64,000 nucleotides of DNA from Oscillospiraceae bacterium (lineage in GTDB: Bacteria > Bacillota > Clostridia > Oscillospirales > Oscillospiraceae). A model generated the notes under the pieces. It had not been told where the DNA came from and did no database searches. It saw only the letters and a list, made by a program, of their open reading frames with translations. The stretch is taken from positions 1 to 64,000 of the forward strand of contig JAFVWL010000005.1 of assembly GCA_017501695.1 (NCBI GenBank), read 5' to 3'. Below are positions 1-7,568 of this stretch, in pieces (the first letter of the stretch is position 1; each line of letters starts with the position of its first letter). The position numbers were made by a program, and so were the translations under genes.

Positions 1-2501
1 CCGTACAGCTGAGTGATCAGGCGGGCATAGCTGGTCTCGGCGCAGCCTGCGCAGGAGCCGGAGAACTCCAGATAGGGCTTCTTGAACTGGCTGCCCTTAA
101 CGGTGTTGTCCTGCATATCCTTCTTCTCGGCGACCTCGGCAACGCAGTAGTTGAACACATCCTGCTGTGCCAGCTCGGTCTCCTGAGCGACCATGGTCAG
201 AGCGTTGACGGGGCACTGACCGATACAGACGCCGCAGCCCATGCAGTCCAGGGGAGAGACACCCATGGTGTACTTGTAAACGCCCTTGCCCTTGCCGGCC
301 TTGACTTCCATCAGACGGGTGCCGGCGGGAACGGCGGCAGCCTCTTCCTCGGTCAGAGCGAAGGGACGGATGGTGGCGTGGGGGCAGACATAAGCACAGT
401 TGTTACACTGGATGCACTTGGTCTCGTCCCAGTGAGGAACGGTAACGGCAACGCCGCGCTTCTCGTAAGCGGAAGCACCCAGGGGGAACTGACCGTCGGC
501 GATGTCCTCGAAGGCGGAGACGGGCAGGGAGTAGCCGTCCATACGGCCAACGGGGTGCAGAATGTTCTTGACGACCTTGACGGTATCGGCGGGGCCAGCC
601 AGCTCCACGTCAACCTTATGGTCCTCGGCGTTGGCCCACTCAGCGGGCACGTCGATCTTCACGTAAGCGGTAGCACCGGCGTCGATGGCATCCCAGTTCT
701 TGTCGACAACGTCGCGGCCCTTCTTCAGGTAGGACTTCTCAGCGGCGTCCTTCATGTACTTGATGGCCTCCTCGGCGGGCATAACCTTAGCCAGGGAGAA
801 GAAGGCGGACTGCAGGATGGTGTTGGTACGCTTGCCCATGCCGACCTTGATGGCCAGGTCAATGGCGTTGATGGTGTACAGCTGGATGTTGTTGGCAGCG
901 ATGTAACGCTTGGAAGCGGCATCCAGGTGATGCTCCAGCTCCTCCAGAGTCCACTGGCAGTTGATCAGGAACACGCCGCCGGGCTTGACGTCCTGGACAA
1001 TCTTGAAGCCCTTGGTGATGTAGGAGGGGTTGTGGCAGGCCACGAAGTCAGCCTTATTGACATAGTAGGGAGACTTGATGGCGTTGTCGCCGAAACGCAG
1101 GTGGGAAACAGTGACGCCACCGGTCTTCTTGGAGTCGTACTGGAAGTAAGCCTGCACGTACTTATCGGTGTGGTCGCCGATGATCTTGATGGAGTTCTTG
1201 TTGGCGCCGACGGTGCCGTCACCGCCCAGACCCCAGAACTTGCACTCGATGGTACCCTCAGCAGCGGTGTTGGGGGAGATCTTCTCGTCCAGGGACAGGT
1301 AAGTCACGTCGTCAACGATGCCCAGAGTGAACTCTTCCTTGGGCTCGTCCTTAGCCAGCTCTTCGTACACGGCGAAGAAGGAGGAAGGAGTGGTGTCCTT
1401 GGAGCCCAGGCCGTAACGGCCGCCGATGACCTGCACGTTGTGGCAGCCGCACTTGGCCAGAGCCATGACGACATCCTGGTACAGGGGCTCGCCCTGGGAG
1501 CCGGGCTCCTTGGTGCGGTCCAGAACAGCGATCTTCTTGACGGTGTCGGGGATGGCAGCCAGGAACTTGTCGGAGCGCCAGGGACGGAACAGACGGACCT
1601 TGACCAGGCCGACCTTCTCACCGTGGGCGTTCAGGTAGTCGATGACTTCCTCGATGACGTCACAAACGGAGCCCATGGCGACGATGACGCGGTCGGCATC
1701 GGGGGCGCCGTAGTAGTTGAACAGCTGGTAGTCGGTGCCCAGCTTGGCGTTGACCTTGGCCATGTACTTCTCAACGATCTCGGGCAGAGCGTTGTAGTAC
1801 TTGTTGCAGGCCTCGCGGTGCTGGAAGAAGATGTCGTCGTTTTCGTGGGAACCACGCATAGCGGGACGCTCGGGGTTCAGAGAGTGCTTGCGGAACTCGG
1901 CGACAGCGTCCATGTTGACCATTTCCTTCAGGTCCTCGTAGTCCCAGATGGCGATCTTCTGGATCTCATGGGAGGTACGGAAACCGTCGAAGAAGTTGAT
2001 GAAGGGGACGCGGCCCTCGATGGTAGCCAGGTGGGCAACGGCGCCCAGGTCCATGACTTCCTGCACGTTGGTCTCAGCCAGCATGGCGAAACCGGTCTGA
2101 CGGCAGGCGTACACGTCGGAATGGTCACCGAAGATGTTCAGGGACTGAGCGGCGACGGTACGGGCGGAGACGTGGAAGACGGAGGGGAGCAGCTCGCCGG
2201 CGATCTTGTACATATTGGGGATCATCAGCAGCAGGCCCTGGGATGCGGTGTAGGTGGTGGTCAGGGCACCGGCGGCCAGAGAGCCGTGGACGGTACCGGC
2301 GGCACCAGCCTCAGACTGCATCTCAACGACCTTCACAGTGTCGCCAAAGATGTTCTTGCGGCCAGCAGCGGCCCACTGGTCAACGTTGTCGGCCATGGGG
2401 CTGGAGGGGGTGATGGGGTAGATGCCAGCAACCTCGGTAAAGGCATAGCTGACGTGGGCGGCTGCGGTATTGCCGTCCATAGTTTTGAATTTTCTAGCCA
2501 A
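1..2501 (-). CDS. nifJ: Pyruvate:ferredoxin (flavodoxin) oxidoreductase, 3' end missing
   Basis: Oxidises pyruvate to acetyl-CoA and CO2 and reduces ferredoxin; this is the main exit from glycolysis in anaerobic clostridia and is cytoplasmic. About 833 residues are visible of roughly 1170 usual; the C-terminal TPP domain runs off the window. The N-terminus has the ITPSSPMAD stretch of the pyrimidine-binding domain. Near residues 695-760 are two ferredoxin-type clusters (CIQCNNCAYVCP and CMGCGVCIGQCP). The last visible residues, SCAGCAETSYARLITQLYG, are the third-cluster region. The start is the TTG at 2501-2499: AGGAGG lies 9 bases upstream and the next codons read ARKFKTMDG. An ATG-only search would miss it. 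It has its own promoter and appears monocistronic at this end. Confidence 0.95.
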   Translation of the reverse strand, partial: MARKFKTMDGNTAAAHVSYAFTEVAGIYPITPSSPMADNVDQWAAAGRKNIFGDTVKVVEMQSEAGAAGTVHGSLAAGALTTTYTASQGLLLMIPNMYKIAGELLPSVFHVSARTVAAQSLNIFGDHSDVYACRQTGFAMLAETNVQEVMDLGAVAHLATIEGRVPFINFFDGFRTSHEIQKIAIWDYEDLKEMVNMDAVAEFRKHSLNPERPAMRGSHENDDIFFQHREACNKYYNALPEIVEKYMAKVNAKLGTDYQLFNYYGAPDADRVIVAMGSVCDVIEEVIDYLNAHGEKVGLVKVRLFRPWRSDKFLAAIPDTVKKIAVLDRTKEPGSQGEPLYQDVVMALAKCGCHNVQVIGGRYGLGSKDTTPSSFFAVYEELAKDEPKEEFTLGIVDDVTYLSLDEKISPNTAAEGTIECKFWGLGGDGTVGANKNSIKIIGDHTDKYVQAYFQYDSKKTGGVTVSHLRFGDNAIKSPYYVNKADFVACHNPSYITKGFKIVQDVKPGGVFLINCQWTLEELEHHLDAASKRYIAANNIQLYTINAIDLAIKVGMGKRTNTILQSAFFSLAKVMPAEEAIKYMKDAAEKSYLKKGRDVVDKNWDAIDAGATAYVKIDVPAEWANAEDHKVDVELAGPADTVKVVKNILHPVGRMDGYSLPVSAFEDIADGQFPLGASAYEKRGVAVTVPHWDETKCIQCNNCAYVCPHATIRPFALTEEEAAAVPAGTRLMEVKAGKGKGVYKYTMGVSPLDCMGCGVCIGQCPVNALTMVAQETELAQQDVFNYCVAEVAEKKDMQDNTVKGSQFKKPYLEFSGSCAGCAETSYARLITQLY

Positions 2502-2541
2502 AATGAATTACCTCCTAAAGTAATCAAATTTTGTCCCACCT

Positions 2542-2570
2542 ATCATATCACCAAACCCGCGTTTTGTAAA
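2542..2570 (-). promoter_or_regulatory. Promoter of PFOR gene
   Basis: On the minus strand a TTTACA -35 box (2570-2565) is followed after 17 bases by a TATGAT -10 box (2547-2542), about 40 bases upstream of the TTG start. Good match to a housekeeping sigma promoter. Confidence 0.65.
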
Positions 2571-2633
2571 GTCATCATTGGGGGTCCTTTGTAAAAAATC
2601 ATTTATTTCAACAAGAATAAACAAGGAAATGTG

Positions 2634-2672
2634 TACAAAAATACCCAACACAGGCAGATCGTGTTGGGTATT
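2634..2672 (-). terminator. Terminator of the membrane protein gene at 2704-3201
   Basis: An 11-bp stem (2641-2651 with 2661-2671) is followed on the minus strand by a TTTTTG tract. It separates the gene at 2704-3201 from the PFOR promoter. Confidence 0.75.
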
Positions 2673-2703
2673 GTGTTGGTTTATGATGTTAAGGCTCTGA
2701 GAA

Positions 2704-3201
2704 TCAATGAATAAGGCTCGATTCCAGGATAGCAAGATAATCAGGGTTTGCATCCGTGGAGCCGACAAAATAGAAGTCCTGATTCTTTCCGCCCAGCTCT
2801 ACGATACACCAGGACCTGTCTTCCGGGAAGATAATATCAATGGATACGGTTGCGTTTGTCTCAGAATCATAAAGTAATCCGGTAAACGAGAAACGGTTTT
2901 TCCCATGATGCAGCACAATCGTATAGGCATTGTTGTAGTCAACCGGAAATTCCTTGTCAAGAATACGCAATTCGGTGGCATCCAGATAACGGGTGCTTTT
3001 GAACAGCTCTTTTTTGATATCTCCCCGGATGCAGATTTCTCCCTCGTCGAATATCCGACCATCGGTGGTGATTTTGACTGCGTTCATGGCAATATCCAGG
3101 GGCTGCGTTTGCAGTTCGTTCCAGCCGAAGATCAGCAGGGGAATGAGAATGGAGGCGACGATTAGGGTGACGAAAATGTGAAGCGGTGTGATTTTCCTCA
3201 T
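2704..3201 (-). CDS. Small membrane-anchored protein of unknown function
   Basis: 165 residues with no recognised family. Residues 7-27 form one hydrophobic segment, probably a signal anchor with most of the protein outside the membrane. The rest is a mixed alpha/beta-looking domain ending with WCIVELGG and FYFVGSTDANPDYLAILE. That tail resembles the end of the protein encoded at 6684-7172 (CCTVCIDG, YFAGSTTGDYDAALELYD), so the two look like diverged paralogues. The start ATG at 3201 has AGGAGG upstream. It is divergent from comM, with back-to-back promoters, and is slightly more AT-rich than the metabolic genes around it. The function is not known to me. Confidence 0.7.
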   Translation of the reverse strand: MRKITPLHIFVTLIVASILIPLLIFGWNELQTQPLDIAMNAVKITTDGRIFDEGEICIRGDIKKELFKSTRYLDATELRILDKEFPVDYNNAYTIVLHHGKNRFSFTGLLYDSETNATVSIDIIFPEDRSWCIVELGGKNQDFYFVGSTDANPDYLAILESSLIH

Positions 3202-3224
3202 GGTTATTGCCTCCTTTCACAGTC

Positions 3225-3255
3225 ATTATATATTATCAAGCCACTTTACTGTCAA
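3225..3255 (-). promoter_or_regulatory. Promoter of membrane protein gene
   Basis: Perfect TTGACA -35 (3255-3250) on the minus strand. TATATA lies 17 bases on (3232-3227) and overlaps TATAAT at 19 bases (3230-3225). Divergent from the comM promoter. Confidence 0.65.
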
Positions 3256-3283
3256 GAAAAATCTTTCGCCACAGCGAAAAAGA

Positions 3284-3312
3284 TTGTAATTTTTCCCGAT
3301 ATGGAGTATAAT
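3284..3312 (+). promoter_or_regulatory. Promoter of comM
   Basis: TTGTAA (3284-3289), 17 bases, TATAAT (3307-3312), about 30 bases before the comM start. AGGGGAG at 3331-3337 serves as ribosome binding site. Confidence 0.7.
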
Positions 3313-3343
3313 GCAGAAAATACAGTAAAAAGGGGAGTATGGC

Positions 3344-4861
3344 ATGATCTGCAGTGTGAAGACTTTGGGCATCACCGGTATTCAGGGCAGCGTGGTGGTG
3401 GCCGAGTGCTATGTGTCCAATGGCCTGCCGGGCTTTGATATCGTGGGTCTGCCGGATGCGGCGGTGAAGGAAGCCCGGGACCGGGTCCGGGCCGCGGCCA
3501 AGAATTCCGGCCTGACCTTTCCCACCTCCCGGATCACCGTGAATCTGGCTCCCGCCAGCCAGAAGAAGGCCGGCACTCATTTCGACCTGCCCATTCTGCT
3601 GAGCATCTGTGCCGCCTGCGGCTCCGTCCGCCGGCCCAAATCCACCTCCGCTTTCATCGGTGAGGTTGCTCTGGACGGCCAGGTCCGGCCGGTGTCCGGT
3701 GTGCTGCCCATGGCTCTGGCGGCGAAACGGGAGGGCATCGAAACCCTGTTCGTCCCTGCGGAAAACGCGGCGGAAGCGACCCTGGCCCGGGGTCCTGCCA
3801 TTATCCCGGTCCATACTGTGGCAGAACTGGCCGGAGGACTCAACGGCGAGATCGTATTGAAAGAAGAACCACTTTGGGTGCCCACCCGGTCCGATGCGGC
3901 GATCCTGGATTTCAAGGATGTGCTGGGTCAGGAGAATGTGAAGCGGGCACTGGAAGTTGCCGCCGCAGGCAGTCACAATGTACTGCTCATCGGCCCGCCC
4001 GGTTCCGGCAAGAGCATGCTGTCCAAGCGGCTGCCCTCCATTCTGCCGGATATGACCTGGGAGGAATCTCTGGAGGTGACCCAGATCTACTCCGTCATGG
4101 GGATGCTCAGCAGCAAAATGCCCCTGGTGACCCAACGGCCCTTCCGGTCGCCCCATCATACGGTGTCCAACGCGGGCCTGGCCGGCGGCGGAACCAATCC
4201 CAGGCCCGGTGAGATCTCCATGGCCCACAAGGGTGTGCTGTTCCTGGACGAGCTGCCGGAATACCGCAGCGATACCCTGGATATGATGCGCCAGCCCTTG
4301 GAAGATGGTAAGGTGACCATATCCCGGGTCTCCGGTGCTGTAACCTACCCGGCGGAATTTATGCTGGTGTGTGCCATGAACCCCTGCAAATGCGGCTGGT
4401 ACGGCGACCCTTCCCGGCGGTGTACCTGCTCGGACCATGCGGTGGCCAATTACCGGGGCCGGATCTCCGGGCCCTTGCTGGACCGAATCGACATTGTGGT
4501 GGAGGTTCCGGCGGTCCATTTTGAGGACCTGAAGGCAAGAGCGGAAGCGGAGCCCTCCGCCGCCATCAAGACCCGGGTCAATGCCGCCCGGGATGTTCAG
4601 AACCAGCGTTTTGGCAATCATCCCGGTATGTGCAATGCCCGGATGGGTCCTGCGGAAATGCGAGCCTACTGCGGTCTGGATGAAGCCGGGTCCGAGCTGA
4701 TGAAGCAGGCCTTCGAAGCCCTTGGGCTGACGGCCAGAAGCTACGACCGGATTCTTCGGGTGGCCCGGACCATTGCGGACCTGGAGGGCAGCGTAACCAT
4801 CCAGCCCCAGCATTTGGCGGAAGCCATCTCCTATCGGGCCGCGAATCTCGGTAATCGCTGA
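3344..4861 (+). CDS. comM: YifB/ComM family Mg-chelatase-like AAA+ ATPase
   Basis: 505 residues, the usual length. The N-terminal half (about 1-190) is the LonC-like fold with the GLPGFDIVGLPDAAVKEA stretch typical of YifB/ComM. The AAA+ core has Walker A GPPGSGKSM near residue 216 and Walker B VLFLDELPE near 295. Then come a cysteine cluster (NPCKCGW, RRCTC) and a C-terminal Mg-chelatase domain. In Gram-negative bacteria ComM is a hexameric helicase that promotes branch migration during natural transformation; its role in Firmicutes is less clear. The start ATG has AGGGGAG 7 bases upstream. It is transcribed from its own promoter and may continue into the next small gene. Confidence 0.93.
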   Translation: MICSVKTLGITGIQGSVVVAECYVSNGLPGFDIVGLPDAAVKEARDRVRAAAKNSGLTFPTSRITVNLAPASQKKAGTHFDLPILLSICAACGSVRRPKSTSAFIGEVALDGQVRPVSGVLPMALAAKREGIETLFVPAENAAEATLARGPAIIPVHTVAELAGGLNGEIVLKEEPLWVPTRSDAAILDFKDVLGQENVKRALEVAAAGSHNVLLIGPPGSGKSMLSKRLPSILPDMTWEESLEVTQIYSVMGMLSSKMPLVTQRPFRSPHHTVSNAGLAGGGTNPRPGEISMAHKGVLFLDELPEYRSDTLDMMRQPLEDGKVTISRVSGAVTYPAEFMLVCAMNPCKCGWYGDPSRRCTCSDHAVANYRGRISGPLLDRIDIVVEVPAVHFEDLKARAEAEPSAAIKTRVNAARDVQNQRFGNHPGMCNARMGPAEMRAYCGLDEAGSELMKQAFEALGLTARSYDRILRVARTIADLEGSVTIQPQHLAEAISYRAANLGNR

Positions 4862-4875
4862 ATGGAGGGCCTGAG

Positions 4876-5289
4876 ATGTCAAATCTTTGGCTACTGATTT
4901 TTGGCTTGATTATGGTCTTGGTTTGCCGGGGGTGGATGGCTGCCGGAGTCAGGGTTTCTATGTCAAAATCAAATTGGAAAAAGTATATTATAAACTATGG
5001 TATATTAAACCGCTGGTTCTTCATTTCTGCCGCTTCGTTTTCCGATGTGCGATACTCAAAATTTGAAAAAAGAAAGATTAACTTTCCTGCAGTTTTATCT
5101 TTTTATCGTACTGCCAATATCATAATGCACGGTGCGTGGCTTATGTTGTTGGTTGTGTTTCTTTGTTTTGAGCAGTGGTTTGAACAATGTTTTTTTTGGT
5201 ATTTATGTTTTGCGATGGGAATTATTCTGTCTATGTTGTTTACAAACCTGTATACGAGCTGGAGACGGCATAAAAATAGATACCGTTAA
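4876..5289 (+). CDS. Small AT-rich multi-pass membrane protein, unknown
   Basis: 137 residues starting 14 bases after the comM stop, with GGAGG upstream. There are three hydrophobic stretches (about 3-22, 80-100 and 108-128) and a basic C-terminal tail. No family is recognised. Its codon use is visibly AT-rich (TTT, TTG, ATT, TAT) compared with the G/C-ending codons of comM and thiI. It may have been acquired later, or be a poorly expressed gene drifting in composition. It lies between comM and thiI, all in the same direction, so co-transcription is possible. No function can be assigned. Confidence 0.6.
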   Translation: MSNLWLLIFGLIMVLVCRGWMAAGVRVSMSKSNWKKYIINYGILNRWFFISAASFSDVRYSKFEKRKINFPAVLSFYRTANIIMHGAWLMLLVVFLCFEQWFEQCFFWYLCFAMGIILSMLFTNLYTSWRRHKNRYR

Positions 5290-5326
5290 TTTTGTAGATT
5301 ATTAATTATTTGGAGTGTATTTACTG

Positions 5327-6517
5327 ATGAATGAGATATTTTTGATGAAGCTGGGCGAGATCGTTCTGAAGGGTTCCAACAAACGGCAGTTTGAGAACAA
5401 GCTGCGTCAGAATGTCCGCCGCCGGATGAAGGCCTTCGGCAATTTTGATGTGTATATCATGCAGTCCACGGTCTATGTTCAGCCCATGGATGAAGAGGCT
5501 GATGTGGAAGGTGCCTGGGATGCCTGCAAGTCCATCTTTGGTGTGGTGAGCCTGTGCCGCTGCCGTCCCTGTGAGAAGAACCTGGATGCCATTTATAATG
5601 CCATCGAGGAGTACCTGGGCGACGATCTGGATTGTGCCAAGTCCTTCAAGGTGGAGTCCAAGCGGTCCGACAAGGCGTTCCCCATGACCTCCATCGCCAT
5701 TTCCCAGGAAATCGGCGGTCGTCTGGCGGAGGCCCACCCCCATGTGGCGGTGGATGTCCACCATCCTGATTACACTGTGTATGTGGAGGTTCGTGACCTG
5801 GCGGCCTATGTTCACGGTCCCGCTGAGCCCGGTGCCGGCGGTCTGCCCACCGGTGTGGGTGGCCGGGCCATGTGCCTGCTGTCCGGTGGCATCGATTCTC
5901 CGGTGGCTGCCTGGATGATGGCCAAGCGGGGCATGGAGATCGAATGCGTCCACTTCTTCTCCTATCCCTACACTTCCCAGCTTGCCAAGGATAAGGTTAT
6001 CGAACTGGCCCGGCTGGTGACCCGGTATTCCGGCAGGATGACCCTGAATGTGGTTTCCTTTACCCAGATTCAGGAGGCCATCCGGGACAACTGCCCGGAG
6101 GAATTCTTTACCCTGATCATGCGGCGGTTTATGATGGAAATTTCCATGCGGATCGGCAAGCAGCACGGCTGCGGTGCCCTGATCACCGGCGAGAATCTGG
6201 GCCAGGTGGCTTCCCAGACCTTGGAGGCCATGGCGGTCACCGGTGCTGTGGTGGATATTCCCGTGTTCATGCCCCTGGTTGGCTTTGACAAGGAGGATAT
6301 TGTCACCATTGCCCGGAAGATCGGTACCCTGGAAACCTCCATTCTGCCGTATGAGGACTGCTGCACGGTCTTCACTCCCAAGCATCCCAAAACCAAGCCC
6401 ACCCTGGGCCAGGTCATCAACGCCGAGCGTAAGCTGGACCGGGAAGCCCTGATCCAGGAGGCTCTGGCTAATGTGGAGAAGATCACCGTCAAGTTTCACG
6501 ACGAACCCGCAATTTGA
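5327..6517 (+). CDS. thiI: tRNA 4-thiouridine synthetase ThiI, short form
   Basis: 396 residues. Forms 4-thiouridine at position 8 of tRNA, and in many bacteria also takes part in thiazole synthesis. The N-terminal ferredoxin-like and THUMP domains cover about 1-165. The PP-loop pyrophosphatase motif LLSGGIDSPVAAW lies near residues 185-197 and binds ATP for adenylation. The protein ends soon after the catalytic domain and lacks the C-terminal rhodanese domain of the E. coli protein, as is common in Gram-positive bacteria. The ATG at 5327 was chosen because TTTGGAG lies 11 bases upstream; an in-frame GTG at 5315 overlaps that site. A strong terminator follows. Confidence 0.95.
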   Translation: MNEIFLMKLGEIVLKGSNKRQFENKLRQNVRRRMKAFGNFDVYIMQSTVYVQPMDEEADVEGAWDACKSIFGVVSLCRCRPCEKNLDAIYNAIEEYLGDDLDCAKSFKVESKRSDKAFPMTSIAISQEIGGRLAEAHPHVAVDVHHPDYTVYVEVRDLAAYVHGPAEPGAGGLPTGVGGRAMCLLSGGIDSPVAAWMMAKRGMEIECVHFFSYPYTSQLAKDKVIELARLVTRYSGRMTLNVVSFTQIQEAIRDNCPEEFFTLIMRRFMMEISMRIGKQHGCGALITGENLGQVASQTLEAMAVTGAVVDIPVFMPLVGFDKEDIVTIARKIGTLETSILPYEDCCTVFTPKHPKTKPTLGQVINAERKLDREALIQEALANVEKITVKFHDEPAI

Positions 6518-6525
6518 CAGCAACA

Positions 6526-6552
6526 GCCCCCGCCAAAACGGCGGGGGCTTTG
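6526..6552 (+). terminator. Terminator after thiI
   Basis: 9-bp GC-rich stem (6526-6534 with 6540-6548), loop AAAAC, followed by TTTG. Starts 8 bases after the thiI stop. Confidence 0.8.
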
Positions 6553-6683
6553 TTCATATCTGGTTGTTGGAATACCATAGTTTCTTCAAAGGCTGACGGC
6601 TGGTTTCCTGCTGTTCGCAAAACTGCCGCATTTTTCCACGGAATCGTTACAGCATCATACTGCAAGTTTCAAGCAAATAGGAT

Positions 6684-7172
6684 CTATGGTCTGTCAGGAA
6701 TGTACATAATCTTATCGTACAGTTCCAGGGCGGCATCGTAATCTCCGGTAGTGGAGCCGGCAAAATAACGACCGTCGATGCAAACGGTGCAGCAGCTTCC
6801 GTCGTCGTGAAATACAATATCGCAGGAAGTGATTTTAGGTAAGTCGTTTTCAATTTTACGAATAATGAATCCAATGAGATTTGCTGGGGGTATTCTGCTG
6901 ATGACCCGTTCTCGAGTCTGGGGATAGGGTTCATATCCCTGATATTCGGGAATCTGGAAATCGAATGGGATGATATAAGAGTTACCGCTTAAAGGATCAT
7001 GGTACTTCAGTCCCGTGAATAGAAGGGAGCCTTCATTCAAATGTGTGCCGTCTTTCGTTATTTCCATGCAGGGCATATCGAAATGGAGATATGTGGGTTG
7101 GAAAAGCAGTAAAACTATGGATATACCAAGAATGAAAGCGACAGTAATTATTCGTGTCAGATTTATCTTCAT
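6684..7172 (-). CDS. Small membrane-anchored protein, paralogue of 2704-3201 protein
   Basis: 162 residues from the ATG at 7172, chosen because AGGCGG lies just upstream; an upstream in-frame start would add 16 residues. Residues 6-24 form a single hydrophobic segment, so this is probably an anchored extracytoplasmic protein. The tail (CDIVFHDDGSCCTVCIDGR, then AGSTTGDYDAALELYDKI) matches the pattern of the tail of the protein at 2704-3201, and both begin with a short basic stretch and one membrane segment. The pair flanks comM-thiI and both are on the minus strand. No family recognised. A GC-poor region lies upstream. Confidence 0.65.
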   Translation of the reverse strand: MKINLTRIITVAFILGISIVLLLFQPTYLHFDMPCMEITKDGTHLNEGSLLFTGLKYHDPLSGNSYIIPFDFQIPEYQGYEPYPQTRERVISRIPPANLIGFIIRKIENDLPKITSCDIVFHDDGSCCTVCIDGRYFAGSTTGDYDAALELYDKIMYIPDRP

Positions 7173-7345
7173 TTTAAAACCGCCTAAGATGCAGAAAAAG
7201 TTATTCATCAATATATACATTGAATAAAATATATATCATAAACAACTTGAAAGTATGAACAATGTTTGAATAATTACCGAATTGGCTGGAGAAAACAGGA
7301 TATGAAAATTGTTCAGAATTACCAATCACGTTACAAACAAGACTG

Positions 7346-7377
7346 AAAGAAGCCAGCCCAAATGGACTGGCTTCTTT
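7346..7377 (-). terminator. Terminator of tRNA-Thr
   Basis: Perfect 11-bp stem (7346-7356 with 7367-7377) directly downstream of the tRNA on the minus strand; its own 3' arm supplies the T-rich end. Confidence 0.75.
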
Positions 7378-7378
7378 G

Positions 7379-7454
7379 TGGAGCTAGTGACCTGACTCGA
7401 ACAGGCGACCTTCTCATTACGAGTGAGATGCACTACCGACTGTGCTACACTAGC
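7379..7454 (-). tRNA. tRNA-Thr (anticodon CGT)
   Basis: 76-nt cloverleaf with acceptor GCTAGTG/CACTAGC, encoded CCA, T-loop TTCGAGT and anticodon loop CTCGTAA, giving anticodon CGT (7421-7419), which reads ACG. Followed immediately by a hairpin and preceded by a consensus promoter. Confidence 0.95.
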
Positions 7455-7467
7455 ATTTAGCTTAGCT

Positions 7468-7496
7468 ATTATATCGGTTTTGGGTCCAAATGTCAA
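7468..7496 (-). promoter_or_regulatory. Promoter of tRNA-Thr
   Basis: Perfect TTGACA (7496-7491), 17-base spacer, perfect TATAAT (7473-7468), 14 bases from the tRNA 5' end. Confidence 0.9.
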
Positions 7497-7509
7497 CCGG
7501 AATTTTCCG

Positions 7510-7538
7510 TTGCCTTGGTACAAAAACCGTGATATAAT
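7510..7538 (+). promoter_or_regulatory. Promoter of ABC exporter operon
   Basis: TTGCCT (7510-7515), 17 bases, TATAAT (7533-7538), about 30 bases before the first ABC gene and divergent from tRNA-Thr. Confidence 0.65.
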
Positions 7539-7568
7539 GACTCTGCTGCAGGAAACGGAGTGATATGA

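Noticed and set aside
378..2594. 738-codon open frame on the plus strand over the PFOR gene
   Set aside because: Antisense shadow caused by strong codon bias. The PFOR frame on the minus strand has clear cluster motifs, ribosome site and promoter; the shadow's translation is low-complexity Gly/Val/Asp with no domain.
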